The notes under the pieces were generated by a model that made no database searches, was not told where the DNA came from, and saw only the letters and a program-made list of their open reading frames with translations. Positions 43,924-51,473 of a stretch of 64,000 nucleotides of DNA are shown here, piece by piece. The position numbers were made by a program, and so were the translations under genes. Where the stretch lies: positions 1 to 64,000 of the forward strand of contig NZ_JNYJ01000040.1 of the NCBI RefSeq assembly GCF_000716715.1, read 5' to 3'. The stretch's first letter is position 1. Every line of letters starts with the position of its first letter. This DNA comes from Dactylosporangium aurantiacum (lineage in GTDB: Bacteria; Actinomycetota; Actinomycetes; Mycobacteriales; Micromonosporaceae).

Positions 43924-44787
43924 CGGCACGAACGCCGACAGCGACGACACCACCAGGTAGAGCACGACGGCCGTGCCGACCGTCACGGCCACGCCGAGGC
44001 TGCGCAGCACCGCGTACAGGATGACGGCGTGCAGCAGCGGCGTGGACAGCGACCCGAGCCACAGCGCCGCCGCCCGGTACGGGTCGCGCAGCACCCCCCA
44101 CAGGCCGCGCAGCTCCCCGGCCACCCGGCGGCCCGCCGCGACGACCCGGTCCACCATGCGGCGGCGCCAGGCGGGCCGCACCGACGCCGCGAGGGCCGTG
44201 GCCAGCAGCAGCCCTGCGGCGGCGAGCAGCACCCAGGCCGCCGGCCCGGCGGCGCGCGCCGCCGTGTCCCGCCACGACCCCGGCACCTGGATGCCCCGGG
44301 CCAGGGCCGGGCTGACCGCGACCGCCACGACCAGCAGCAGCACGTGCGTCACCATGCCGACGAGCGAGTTGAGCCCGACGGAGCCGACCGCGGCGCCCGG
44401 GCCGAGGCCGTGCCGGCGCAGGAACCGGATGTTGATGCCCATCCCGCCCGAGCCGGCCGGCAGGATGTGGTTGGCGAACGACGCGGCGACCTGCACGGCG
44501 AGCAGCTTGCCGACCGGTGGCCGCAGCGACATCGAGCCGATCTGGGTGATCGTGCCGGCGACCCAGATCGAGGCGGTGCCGAGCGCGGCGACGACCAGCC
44601 ACGCGCTGTTGGCGCGGGCCAGGCCGGCGGCGCCGGCGCTGACGGTGCTCCAGTGCGTCACGGCCAGCACGACGACCGTGACCGCGACGGCGACCGCGAG
44701 GAGCATCCGGGGCACCGACGAGCGCCACACCGACTCGGCCGGGGCGGCGTCGGCCGCCACATCGGCCGTGACCTCGTTGACTGTCAT
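43747..44787 (-). CDS. Lysylphosphatidylglycerol synthase-type (UPF0104) flippase-like membrane protein
   Basis: 346 aa, eight helices. HILPAGSGGMGINIRFLRRH and FVPSPGGIGALDVAML are the paired Pro/Gly signature motifs of the LPG-synthase transmembrane (DUF2156-less, UPF0104) family, often flippases for glycolipids. No aminoacyl-transferase domain is fused, so it is the membrane part alone. Convergent to and overlapping the PAP2 gene. Start ATG 44787. Upstream 44788-45032 is an AT-richer promoter region; I see no gene in it. Confidence 0.88.
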   Translation of the reverse strand: MTVNEVTADVAADAAPAESVWRSSVPRMLLAVAVAVTVVVLAVTHWSTVSAGAAGLARANSAWLVVAALGTASIWVAGTITQIGSMSLRPPVGKLLAVQVAASFANHILPAGSGGMGINIRFLRRHGLGPGAAVGSVGLNSLVGMVTHVLLLVVAVAVSPALARGIQVPGSWRDTAARAAGPAAWVLLAAAGLLLATALAASVRPAWRRRMVDRVVAAGRRVAGELRGLWGVLRDPYRAAALWLGSLSTPLLHAVILYAVLRSLGVAVTVGTAVVLYLVVSSLSAFVPSPGGIGALDVAMLAGLTAIGVSSAVALGAVVGYRLITVWLPLVPSAFVLAVLLRRRII

Positions 44788-45032
44788 TGCGCTCCTACCG
44801 CTCGCGGGCCGATGCGCCGGGACCATCGCACACGGAAACGAGCGGGCGGCAGGCGGATATCACTATCAATCCGTCCAAATCCTGCAACTCGCTCAATCCG
44901 GGCGCTAATTCTACAGGTGACCGGGTGTGGCCCTATCAGGCGCCAAGCTAGCCGGACCGGCCGGCGACCAGCTGAACCGTGGGTGACGCGGCGGCTACCG
45001 CACGGCCTGGACCCGGTGCCGGCGCCGCACCG

Positions 45033-45845
45033 TCAGACCTGATCAGGGGCGAACACGGCGGCGAACGCCGCGCGGACCGGGGTGCCGCGCAGCCGGTCGT
45101 ACACCGCGAAGACGACCCGGTCGAACCGGTCGACGTCGGCGAGCGCGGCCGCGAAGGCGGCGGCCACGTCGGCCGGCACGTTGCGGAACACCCCGCAACC
45201 CCACCCGCCGAGCACGAGGGTGCGATGCCCGTGGGCGGCGGCGACCGCCAGGACCCGCCGGGCCCGGCGGCGCAGCACCGCCGGCACGTCCCCGGCGTCC
45301 TGCGGCTGGCCGCGCAGGATCGCGCCCAGGTTCGGCGCGGCGGCCGTCAGGAACGCGGCGTGGTGCGGCGCGTCGAGCAGCCGGCCCTTGTCGTCGCGGA
45401 ACACCGGCACGCCCGGGGAGTAGATGACCCGGTCGCTGTAGCGCAGGTCGTGCTGCTCGCGGTGGAACGCGTAGAACTCCGGCGCGGCCCGCAGGCACGG
45501 GTACAGGGCCGAGGCGCGGGCCAGGCTCTCCTCCTGCGCCTCCGCGCCGCCGAGGAAGCCGCCGCCGGGGTTCTTGGCCGAGGCGAACACCAGGCACGCG
45601 ACGTCGTCACCGAGCCGGCGCGCCGCCGCCAGGGTCGACTCGCCGGTGACCTCCACCCGGGGCACCGCGGCCGGCCCGGCCGGCGGCGCGACCGGGTCGT
45701 CCGGCAGGTACAGCCTGGTCCCGGCGACGGCCGCGGTCACCGCAGGGCCGATCCGCACGAGGTCACCGGCCTGGTTGCGGTACTCACCGGCGGTGGCGAT
45801 GGCGACGCTCTGGCGGGCGATCTCCCGCAGCCGCCCGCTCACCAC
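45033..45845 (-). CDS. Bacterial-type poly(ADP-ribose) glycohydrolase (TIGR02452)
   Basis: 270 aa. The PARG signature GGG-x6-QEE is explicit: NPGGGFLGGAEAQEESL, where the double Glu is catalytic. LVLGGWGCGVFRN is the following macrodomain loop binding ADP-ribose. It hydrolyses poly(ADP-ribose) chains; the gene has tandem GTG starts at 45845/45842. No PARP-like gene lies in the window, so its substrate may be made by another locus. Confidence 0.95.
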   Translation of the reverse strand: MVSGRLREIARQSVAIATAGEYRNQAGDLVRIGPAVTAAVAGTRLYLPDDPVAPPAGPAAVPRVEVTGESTLAAARRLGDDVACLVFASAKNPGGGFLGGAEAQEESLARASALYPCLRAAPEFYAFHREQHDLRYSDRVIYSPGVPVFRDDKGRLLDAPHHAAFLTAAAPNLGAILRGQPQDAGDVPAVLRRRARRVLAVAAAHGHRTLVLGGWGCGVFRNVPADVAAAFAAALADVDRFDRVVFAVYDRLRGTPVRAAFAAVFAPDQV

Positions 45846-45964
45846 GTCCGCCGACGGAGATCATGTCCTGGCACGCCGACACGGTACCGGCCGGCGGCGC
45901 CGTTCTTCGACCGTGTTCTTCGTCCGGCTTGTTCAACGGCGCTCGGGGCGGGTACGGGACCGGT

Positions 45965-46216
45965 ATGCCTCTGGACGCGCAACCGCCCCGGCGGCGGGGC
46001 ACCGTCGGGCACCCGTACAGCGCCCTGAACCTGCGGCTGGTCCTGGCCACCTTCGGGCTCGTCATGTCCGTCGTGTTCGCGGTGCTGCTGTTCCGCGCCG
46101 GCCTGCCCCTGCCGGCGTGGCTGTTCGTGCTGCTCGCCGCGGTCTCCGTGGTCGACCTCGTCGTCGTGCAGCGCCGCCGCCGGGCGCGCGGCGGGCACCA
46201 TTCGCTGTTCGAGTGA
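45965..46216 (+). CDS. DUF6343-family small membrane protein
   Basis: 83 aa. HPYSALNLRLVLATFGLVMS followed by a second helix (LPAWLFVLLAAVSVVDLVVV) and a basic tail matches the DUF6343 pattern of actinobacterial two-helix membrane proteins. ATG 45965. Function unknown. Confidence 0.7.
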   Translation: MPLDAQPPRRRGTVGHPYSALNLRLVLATFGLVMSVVFAVLLFRAGLPLPAWLFVLLAAVSVVDLVVVQRRRRARGGHHSLFE

Positions 46217-46220
46217 CGTT

Positions 46221-46238
46221 TTCTCATCGACTTCTGAT
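46221..46238 (+). promoter_or_regulatory. TTCTCAT-N4-TTCTGAT direct repeat (response-regulator-like box), second copy
   Basis: Two heptamers with 11-bp spacing, resembling 32788-32805. Lies 32 bp before ATG 46271, at the head of the sortase cluster. Confidence 0.5.
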
Positions 46239-46270
46239 TGACGCATCGAGCGGATGGGCATCTGTCCGCC

Positions 46271-46408
46271 ATGCCGTGGATCGTGTGGGTGTTGGCCGGC
46301 GCCGTCGCGCTGCGTGCCGGCGTCGGGTTGCTGCTGCTGTGGGACCGCCGGACCGGAGCCGCCCCGGCCGTCCGGCCGGTCCGCCGTGCCCCGGAGACCG
46401 CCGGCTGA
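46271..46408 (+). CDS. 45-aa membrane peptide
   Basis: MPWIVWVLAGAVALRAGVGL begins a single membrane helix, followed by LLLWDRRTG and a Pro/Arg-rich tail ending ETAG. The TTCTCAT element is 32 bp upstream. Family not recognised. Confidence 0.5.
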   Translation: MPWIVWVLAGAVALRAGVGLLLLWDRRTGAAPAVRPVRRAPETAG

Positions 46409-46528
46409 ACGCCGCGGCTCGCCCACGTTCGAGCTGACAGGTGCTATCGACCGGCGGTTATGCCAGGCTGACGGTTGGGTACCACCTCCTCCACACCCGT
46501 GACCCCCGTTCACGTCAGGGATGGCTCG

Positions 46529-47158
46529 ATGTCCGAACCCGTGAGGCGAGCACACGCGAGGCGCACCCTGGCCGAGCGTCGCATGGTGGCCGCGGTCGTC
46601 GCGGTCGCGCTCCTGGTCCTGCTGGTGCTGCTGCTGTCGTACTGCGCCGCGACCCGCCCCGGCCGCAACGGCGCCGCCCCCGGCGCCACCGGCACCGCCT
46701 CCCCCACGACCCGCCCCGGCGCCGGCGCCCCGGGCACCTCGGGCGGGCCGAACACGTCCGGTGGACCGGGCGCCTCGGGTGCCTCGGGTGCCTCGGGCGG
46801 ATCGGGCGCTTCCGGCAACGCCGGCCGGACGGCCGCGCCCGGCGGCACCTCCACCGGCGGCGCGACCGGCTCCTCGACCGGCTCCTCGACCGGCGCGGGC
46901 GGCGCGGCGGGCCGGACGTCGACCCCCGGGAGCACCCCGACCGGCGGCTCATCGGCCGGCGCGGGCAAGTCCGCCGGTGTGGCCGGCGCGACGACAGCGA
47001 CCGCCGGGCCATTGACGCCGAGCGGCGCACCCGGCACGGGCGGCGGTGGTGGCCTGGGCATGCGCGACCCGCTCCTGGCCGGCACCGGCATCGCCCTGCT
47101 GCTGGTCGCCGCGGCGCTCGTCGTGTTCCGGCTGCGTCCCGGCGCCCGCTGGCGCTGA
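46529..47158 (+). CDS. Ser/Gly/Thr-rich surface protein with LAGTG sorting-type C-terminus
   Basis: 209 aa. N-terminal signal/TM helix (about 20-40), a 120-residue Gly/Ser/Ala/Thr/Pro-rich stalk, and a C-terminal LLAGTG followed by a hydrophobic helix (IALLLVAAALVVF) and basic tail RLRPGARWR. This LPXTG-like arrangement (LAGTG fits LAxTG) marks a cell-wall anchored protein. The class F sortase gene starts 1 nt after its stop. ATG 46529 has AGGG upstream. Confidence 0.8.
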   Translation: MSEPVRRAHARRTLAERRMVAAVVAVALLVLLVLLLSYCAATRPGRNGAAPGATGTASPTTRPGAGAPGTSGGPNTSGGPGASGASGASGGSGASGNAGRTAAPGGTSTGGATGSSTGSSTGAGGAAGRTSTPGSTPTGGSSAGAGKSAGVAGATTATAGPLTPSGAPGTGGGGGLGMRDPLLAGTGIALLLVAAALVVFRLRPGARWR

Positions 47159-47159
47159 C

Positions 47160-48116
47160 GTGGCACCGGACCCTGCCGCGCCGGGCCCCGCCGCGCCGGA
47201 CACTGCCCCGCCGGACACTGCCCCGCCGGACGCCGCCCCGCCGGACACTGCCCCGCCGGACGCCGCCCCGCCGGACACTGCCCCGCCGGACACTGCCGCG
47301 CCCGACCCTGCCCCGACGGCCGGCGCCCGGACGCCCGGCGCGGTGACGACGCTCGCTGCCCGGGTGCGGGACCGGGTCGTCGCGGCGCAGCCGCGGCAGC
47401 GGCGGCGGGCGCTCGATGTCCTCACCGCGGTGTGTGCGGTGGCCGGGCTCGCGTTCGTGGTGATCGGCGCCGCGCCGGCCGAGCGGCCGCAGCGCCGCGA
47501 CGACGCCCCGCTCGCCGCGGGGCAGCGGGCCGCCACGGACGAACCCCTCGGGCCGCCGGCGCCCGCACCCGCCGTCCGCGTGGCCGGCACCACCGCGACC
47601 ACCGCCCCCACCGGCGCGACCGGTGCGACCGGCCCGCCGGCGGCGGTGGGGATGGGCGCGTCGGTGCCCGTACACCTGGAGATCCCGGCGATCGGGGTCA
47701 GCACGGCGCTGATGGAGCTCGGGCTCAACGGCGACGGCACGATCGCGGTGCCGCCGCTGCGGGCCGACGCGCCGGCGGGGTGGTACCGGCACCTCGCCAC
47801 GCCCGGCGAGGTCGGGCCGGCCGTCATCCTCGGCCATGTCGACACGGCCAGGGACGGCCCGGCGGTCTTCTACCAGCTGCGGGACCTGCGACCCGGGGAC
47901 GAGGTCAGCGTGCGCCGCGCCGACGGCAGCACCGCGGTGTTCGGCGTCGACCGGGTCGCGCAGTACCCGAAGGCGCAGTTCCCGTCCGCGGAGGTCTACG
48001 GCGCCGCCGACCGGCCGGTGCTGCGGCTCGTCACGTGCGGCGGGACGTTCGACCGCCTGCAGCGCTCGTACCGTGGCAATGTCGTCGTCTTCGCGACGCT
48101 CCTGCGGACCGCGTGA
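47160..48116 (+). CDS. Class F sortase
   Basis: 318 aa. A cytoplasmic N-terminal region of PPDTA/PPDAA pentapeptide repeats (about 8 copies) leads to a membrane helix (VLTAVCAVAGLAFVVIGAAP), then the sortase barrel: ILGHVDT (catalytic His), RLVTCGGTFD (catalytic Cys) and SYRGNVVVF (catalytic Arg). GTG 47160 is 1 nt after the preceding stop. It would anchor the adjacent LAGTG protein; the substrate match is inference since LAxTG is best known for class E enzymes. Confidence 0.93.
   Translation: MAPDPAAPGPAAPDTAPPDTAPPDAAPPDTAPPDAAPPDTAPPDTAAPDPAPTAGARTPGAVTTLAARVRDRVVAAQPRQRRRALDVLTAVCAVAGLAFVVIGAAPAERPQRRDDAPLAAGQRAATDEPLGPPAPAPAVRVAGTTATTAPTGATGATGPPAAVGMGASVPVHLEIPAIGVSTALMELGLNGDGTIAVPPLRADAPAGWYRHLATPGEVGPAVILGHVDTARDGPAVFYQLRDLRPGDEVSVRRADGSTAVFGVDRVAQYPKAQFPSAEVYGAADRPVLRLVTCGGTFDRLQRSYRGNVVVFATLLRTA
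47185..47300. repeat. 15-bp tandem repeats encoding (PPDTA)n in the sortase N-terminus
   Basis: Units CCGCCGGACACTGCC/CCGCCGGACGCCGCC repeat about 7-8 times. In frame, so copy number changes keep the sortase intact. Confidence 0.85.
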
Positions 48117-48126
48117 GGGCGTGCCC

Positions 48127-48132
48127 TAGGGT
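48127..48132 (+). promoter_or_regulatory. TAGGGT -10 box of a leaderless start
   Basis: TANNNT box 7 nt before ATG 48140, no ribosome site. Confidence 0.5.
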
Positions 48133-48139
48133 CTGCAGG

Positions 48140-48379
48140 ATGTTCGCGACGATGTCCGTTGCCGTGCTGCTCGTGGTGACCTACTGCGTCCTGATCGCGC
48201 GGCACCTGGCGGCCGCCCGCGCCGAGCACCGCGACCGGTCCGGCCTGCTGCGCCCGCTCGACGTGGAGACCACCGCGACCCGGGGCCTGCTCGACGGCAC
48301 GGTGACCAGGGCCGCGTACCGCGCGACGATGGAGTCCGTCGCCCGGCAGGCCGGACACCTGATCCGCGTCCCCGACTGA
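48140..48379 (+). CDS. Small membrane protein, 79 aa
   Basis: One N-terminal helix (MFATMSVAVLLVVTYCVLIA) then a soluble part with LDVETTATRGLLDGTVTRAAYR. The helix plus SHOCT-like soluble tail (short RLxxGxI-type turn) is reminiscent of small actinobacterial regulators, but I cannot name the family. Confidence 0.6.
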   Translation: MFATMSVAVLLVVTYCVLIARHLAAARAEHRDRSGLLRPLDVETTATRGLLDGTVTRAAYRATMESVARQAGHLIRVPD

Positions 48380-48405
48380 CAGCCGGCCCCGGCGGGGCCC
48401 CGCGG

Positions 48406-49515
48406 TCAGGGTTTGCGGGGTTCGCCGCTCGGCAGCTGCAGCGGCGGGCGCTGCCCGGGCAGCTGCGGCCGGGCGTACAGCTCGATCGCCTTCTTCGCCA
48501 GGTTCTTCGTGGCGCCGGCGTTGGCGAAGCTGCCGAGGATGATCGCGGCGCCCGGGACGAGCTTGGCGAAGATGCGTTTCGCGGCGCGGATGCCGGCCAT
48601 CTGCGCGAGCTTCAGCCCGAGCCGCATCAGCATCTGGTTCACCGGCGGGCGCTTGGACGGCAGCAGCGTCTCGATCCCCTGCCGCCCCCGCGCGACCTGC
48701 AGCGCGGCGCGGGCCGTGTCGGTGTACTTGTGCACGCCCTGCAGCACGAGCAGCTCGGTGGCCCGCTCGGGGTCGGACGGGTCGCGGCCGTAGATGACGG
48801 CGATGAGCAGCACCATCTTCGCCTGCGTCCAGGCCAGGACCCCGACGTCGAGGACCGCGCCGGCGAGGCCGACGGCCCCGGACACCGCCCCGGACAGCCG
48901 CGCGTGGTTGGTGTACCGGTAGACCACCATGCTGGCCAGGGCGTCCGCCGGCGCGCCCGGGTTCATGGCGCGCAGCTTCTGCAGCTCGATGACCATCTTC
49001 GGGCCGATCCTGGTGACGGCCTCGATCGCGAGGTGCTCGGGCGCGTACTCCGGGTCGGCCCGCATCTTCGCCCACAGCCCCGGCGGCGGCCCGTCGTCGA
49101 CCCCGTCCGGCGACGGCGGCACCTGCCCGGCGCCCGGGACGTCACCGGCGTCGGCCACCTGCCCCGGCCACACCGTCGGCTCCTGACCGGCCCCGGCACC
49201 GGGCGCCGCGAACGGCGCGGCCGGCGCGGCCGGCGCCTGCGGCGGCACGAACGGCGCGGACGGCGCGGCCGGCGCGGACGGCGCTTGCGGCGGCACGAAC
49301 GGCGCGGACGGCGCGGCCGGCGGTGCTGACGGCGCCGCGAACGGCGGGAGCGGCTGCTCGCCCCCGGCGACGGACGGCGCGAGCGGCGGCTGCCCGGCCC
49401 CGGCGGCCGGCGCGGCGGCCTGGCCCGGCCACAACGGCGACGGATCGGTGGTGCCCTGGGTGCGCTGCGGCCCCTGGTCGGCGTGGTCGGGGCTCTGCGG
49501 CGGCACGTCGGTCAC
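48406..49515 (-). CDS. EcsC-family protein with Pro/Ala-rich N-terminus
   Basis: 369 aa. The C-terminal two-thirds carry EcsC features (EAVTRIGPKMVIELQKLRAM; GVLAWTQAKMVLLIAVIYGR; AAKRIFAKLVPGAAIILGSF). The first 120 residues are Pro/Ala/Gln-rich with APSAPFVPPQAP repeats. GTG 49515 is preceded by a TACAGT box 7 nt upstream, arguing for leaderless start there. EcsC function is unclear in this group (protein homeostasis and membrane links in Bacillus). Confidence 0.88.
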   Translation of the reverse strand: MTDVPPQSPDHADQGPQRTQGTTDPSPLWPGQAAAPAAGAGQPPLAPSVAGGEQPLPPFAAPSAPPAAPSAPFVPPQAPSAPAAPSAPFVPPQAPAAPAAPFAAPGAGAGQEPTVWPGQVADAGDVPGAGQVPPSPDGVDDGPPPGLWAKMRADPEYAPEHLAIEAVTRIGPKMVIELQKLRAMNPGAPADALASMVVYRYTNHARLSGAVSGAVGLAGAVLDVGVLAWTQAKMVLLIAVIYGRDPSDPERATELLVLQGVHKYTDTARAALQVARGRQGIETLLPSKRPPVNQMLMRLGLKLAQMAGIRAAKRIFAKLVPGAAIILGSFANAGATKNLAKKAIELYARPQLPGQRPPLQLPSGEPRKP

Positions 49516-49522
49516 GGGGACG

Positions 49523-49528
49523 ACTGTA
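49523..49528 (-). promoter_or_regulatory. TACAGT -10 box of the EcsC gene
   Basis: Minus-strand TANNNT box, 7 nt from GTG 49515. Confidence 0.5.
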
Positions 49529-49616
49529 GGAGATCCGCACAACCCCGGGACAGACCGGCGACCGATCCGCACCCGTGCCGTGACCCGGGGTCGTCACGCG
49601 GGTCGGGGCCCCGGTG

Positions 49617-50081
49617 TCAGGCGCCGGCCAGCCGGTCCGCGTGCAGGTACTGCTGTTCGGTGGCGAACGACAGGAACTCGGCCATGGCCGTCAGGGTCGC
49701 GTTGTCGTACCGGGCGAGATGCGCGTTGCCCTCGGCGACGATCGGGCCGTAGATCTCCTCGACGAGCCGCCGGGCGTGCCCGGTCGGGTGGACCGTGACC
49801 CGGCGCCGGTCGGTGGCGGCCCGCTCGCGGGTCACGTACCCGGCGCGTTCGAGCCGGTCGATGGCGGTGGTCACGCCGCCCGTGGTGAGCCCGGCGGCGG
49901 CGGCCAGCTCGCCCGGGCTGAGCGGCTCGGGGGCGAACAGCAGCTCCAGGCACCGCATGTCGGTGCGGTTCAGCCCGAGCCGGTCGGCGACCCGCTGGTC
50001 CAGCACGTCGGTGGCGCGCTGGTACGCCTGCATGACCCGGCCGAGCCCGGCGATCAGCTCGGCGCGTGCGGTGTTCCCCAC
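49617..50081 (-). CDS. MarR-family transcriptional regulator
   Basis: 154 aa from GTG 50081; a GTG at 50120 would extend it. Winged helix: LNRTDMRCLELLFAPEPLSP, SPGELAAAAGLTTGGVTTAI (recognition helix) and the wing AATDRRRVTVHPT. A TAGGAT box 8 nt before GTG 50081 supports that start. Divergent from the FAD monooxygenase gene; an inverted repeat in the gap is its likely operator, suggesting control of the monooxygenase. Confidence 0.9.
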   Translation of the reverse strand: MGNTARAELIAGLGRVMQAYQRATDVLDQRVADRLGLNRTDMRCLELLFAPEPLSPGELAAAAGLTTGGVTTAIDRLERAGYVTRERAATDRRRVTVHPTGHARRLVEEIYGPIVAEGNAHLARYDNATLTAMAEFLSFATEQQYLHADRLAGA

Positions 50082-50118
50082 GCTTGCCGATCCTACGGGA
50101 TCCCTCGTACGCTGAGAC

Positions 50119-50133
50119 ACTAGAAAATCTAGT
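50119..50133. promoter_or_regulatory. ACTAGA-AAA-TCTAGT operator (MarR type)
   Basis: Perfect 6-bp arms around AAA, an AT-rich island between the divergent MarR and monooxygenase genes. Size and position fit a MarR-family site. Confidence 0.7.
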
Positions 50134-50157
50134 TACTCGACTTTCAAGGAGTACAGC

Positions 50158-51420
50158 GTGCGCGTGATCGTCATCGGCGGCGGCACCGGCGGCATGTGCC
50201 TCGCACACGGCCTGCGCCGGGCCGGGATCGACGTGCGGGTCTTCGAGCGGCACCGGACCAGGACCGACGGGCTGCACGGCTACCGGGTCGGCATCGACCC
50301 CGACGGCAGCCGCGCACTGAAGGCGTGCCTGCCGCCGGAGGTGTACGACCTGTTCGTGCGCACCTGCGCGCGACCGCCGGAGACGTTCGCGTTCCTCGAC
50401 GAGCGGCTGCGCCGCACGCTCACCGTCCCGCTGCGCCCGCCCGCCGACGACGTCAACGACGAGAAGTCGGTGAGCCGGATGACGCTGCGGCAGGTCCTGT
50501 ACACCGGCATGGCCGACGCGGTCCGCTTCGGCAGCGACTTCACGCACTACGAGCGGCACCCCGGCGGCACGGTCACCGGCCACTTCGCCGACGGCACGAG
50601 CGCCACCGGCGACCTGCTCGTCGGCGCCGACGGCACGGGCTCGCGGGTGCGCGCCCAGCTGCTGCCGCACGCCCGCGTCGAGGACGCCGGCATCGTCGCG
50701 ATCGGCGGCAAGGTGCCGCTCACCGACGAGACCCGGGCGCTGCTGCCCGAGGACGTGTTCCCCGGCATCGGGCTGGTGCTCGCCCCGCACGGCATGGCCT
50801 GCATCCTGCACGTGATGGAGTTCCCGTGGGGCCCGGACGGCAGCTCGCCGCTGCCCGGCGACCCGACGGCCGACCACGTCAACTGGGGGATCTCGGCGCA
50901 CCGCGACCGCTTCCCGGCCGGCGTGACCGGCTTCGACGGCCCGCGGCTGGTCGCGCAGACCCTCGCGATGACCCCGCGGTGGAGCCCGGCGCTACGCCGG
51001 CTGTTCACGCTGACCGACCCCACCAGCTGCTTCCCGATCACCATCCGCACGTCGGTGCCGGTGCCGCCCTGGCCGACCGGGAACGTGACCCTGCTCGGCG
51101 ACGCGATCCACACCATGACCCCGGGCCAGGGGGTCGGCGCGAACACGGCGCTGCGCGACGCGCACCAGCTCGTGCGGACGCTCACCGCCGGCGGTTCCCT
51201 CGAGGCGTACGAGCGTCGGATGCGCGACTACGGCTTCGCCGCGGTGGCCGCCTCGAAGGCCCGCACCGGCGGCGACCAGCTGGTCCACCGGCCGGTCGTC
51301 GGCCGGCTCGCCCTGGCCGGTCAGCGGGCGTTCCTGCGGACCGTCGACCGGGTCCCGGCGCTGAAACGGCGGTTCGAGGCGTCGCTGTACACCAGCCGCG
51401 GCGGTGACCGCGAGCCCTGA
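50158..51420 (+). CDS. FAD-dependent monooxygenase
   Basis: 420 aa. GXGXXG Rossmann start MRVIVIGGGTGGMCLAHGLR, central GD motif GADGTGSRVR (as in PHBH-type enzymes) and NVTLLGDAIHTMTPGQGVGA with the GD that holds the FAD ribose. AAGGAG precedes GTG 50158. Likely hydroxylates an aromatic or xenobiotic; the MarR regulator next door would sense the substrate. Confidence 0.93.
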   Translation: MRVIVIGGGTGGMCLAHGLRRAGIDVRVFERHRTRTDGLHGYRVGIDPDGSRALKACLPPEVYDLFVRTCARPPETFAFLDERLRRTLTVPLRPPADDVNDEKSVSRMTLRQVLYTGMADAVRFGSDFTHYERHPGGTVTGHFADGTSATGDLLVGADGTGSRVRAQLLPHARVEDAGIVAIGGKVPLTDETRALLPEDVFPGIGLVLAPHGMACILHVMEFPWGPDGSSPLPGDPTADHVNWGISAHRDRFPAGVTGFDGPRLVAQTLAMTPRWSPALRRLFTLTDPTSCFPITIRTSVPVPPWPTGNVTLLGDAIHTMTPGQGVGANTALRDAHQLVRTLTAGGSLEAYERRMRDYGFAAVAASKARTGGDQLVHRPVVGRLALAGQRAFLRTVDRVPALKRRFEASLYTSRGGDREP

Positions 51421-51460
51421 ACCGGCCCGGAACTGCCTGCGGCGGCGGGCCGGCCGCCGG

Positions 51461-51466
51461 TAGGGT
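51461..51466 (+). promoter_or_regulatory. TAGGGT -10 box of a leaderless start
   Basis: TANNNT box 7 nt before GTG 51474. Confidence 0.5.
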
Positions 51467-51473
51467 GCGGCGC

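Noticed and set aside
46510..47166. Minus-strand frame across the sortase-substrate gene
   Set aside because: Antisense of a low-complexity Ser/Gly/Pro gene gives a low-complexity open frame by base composition alone.
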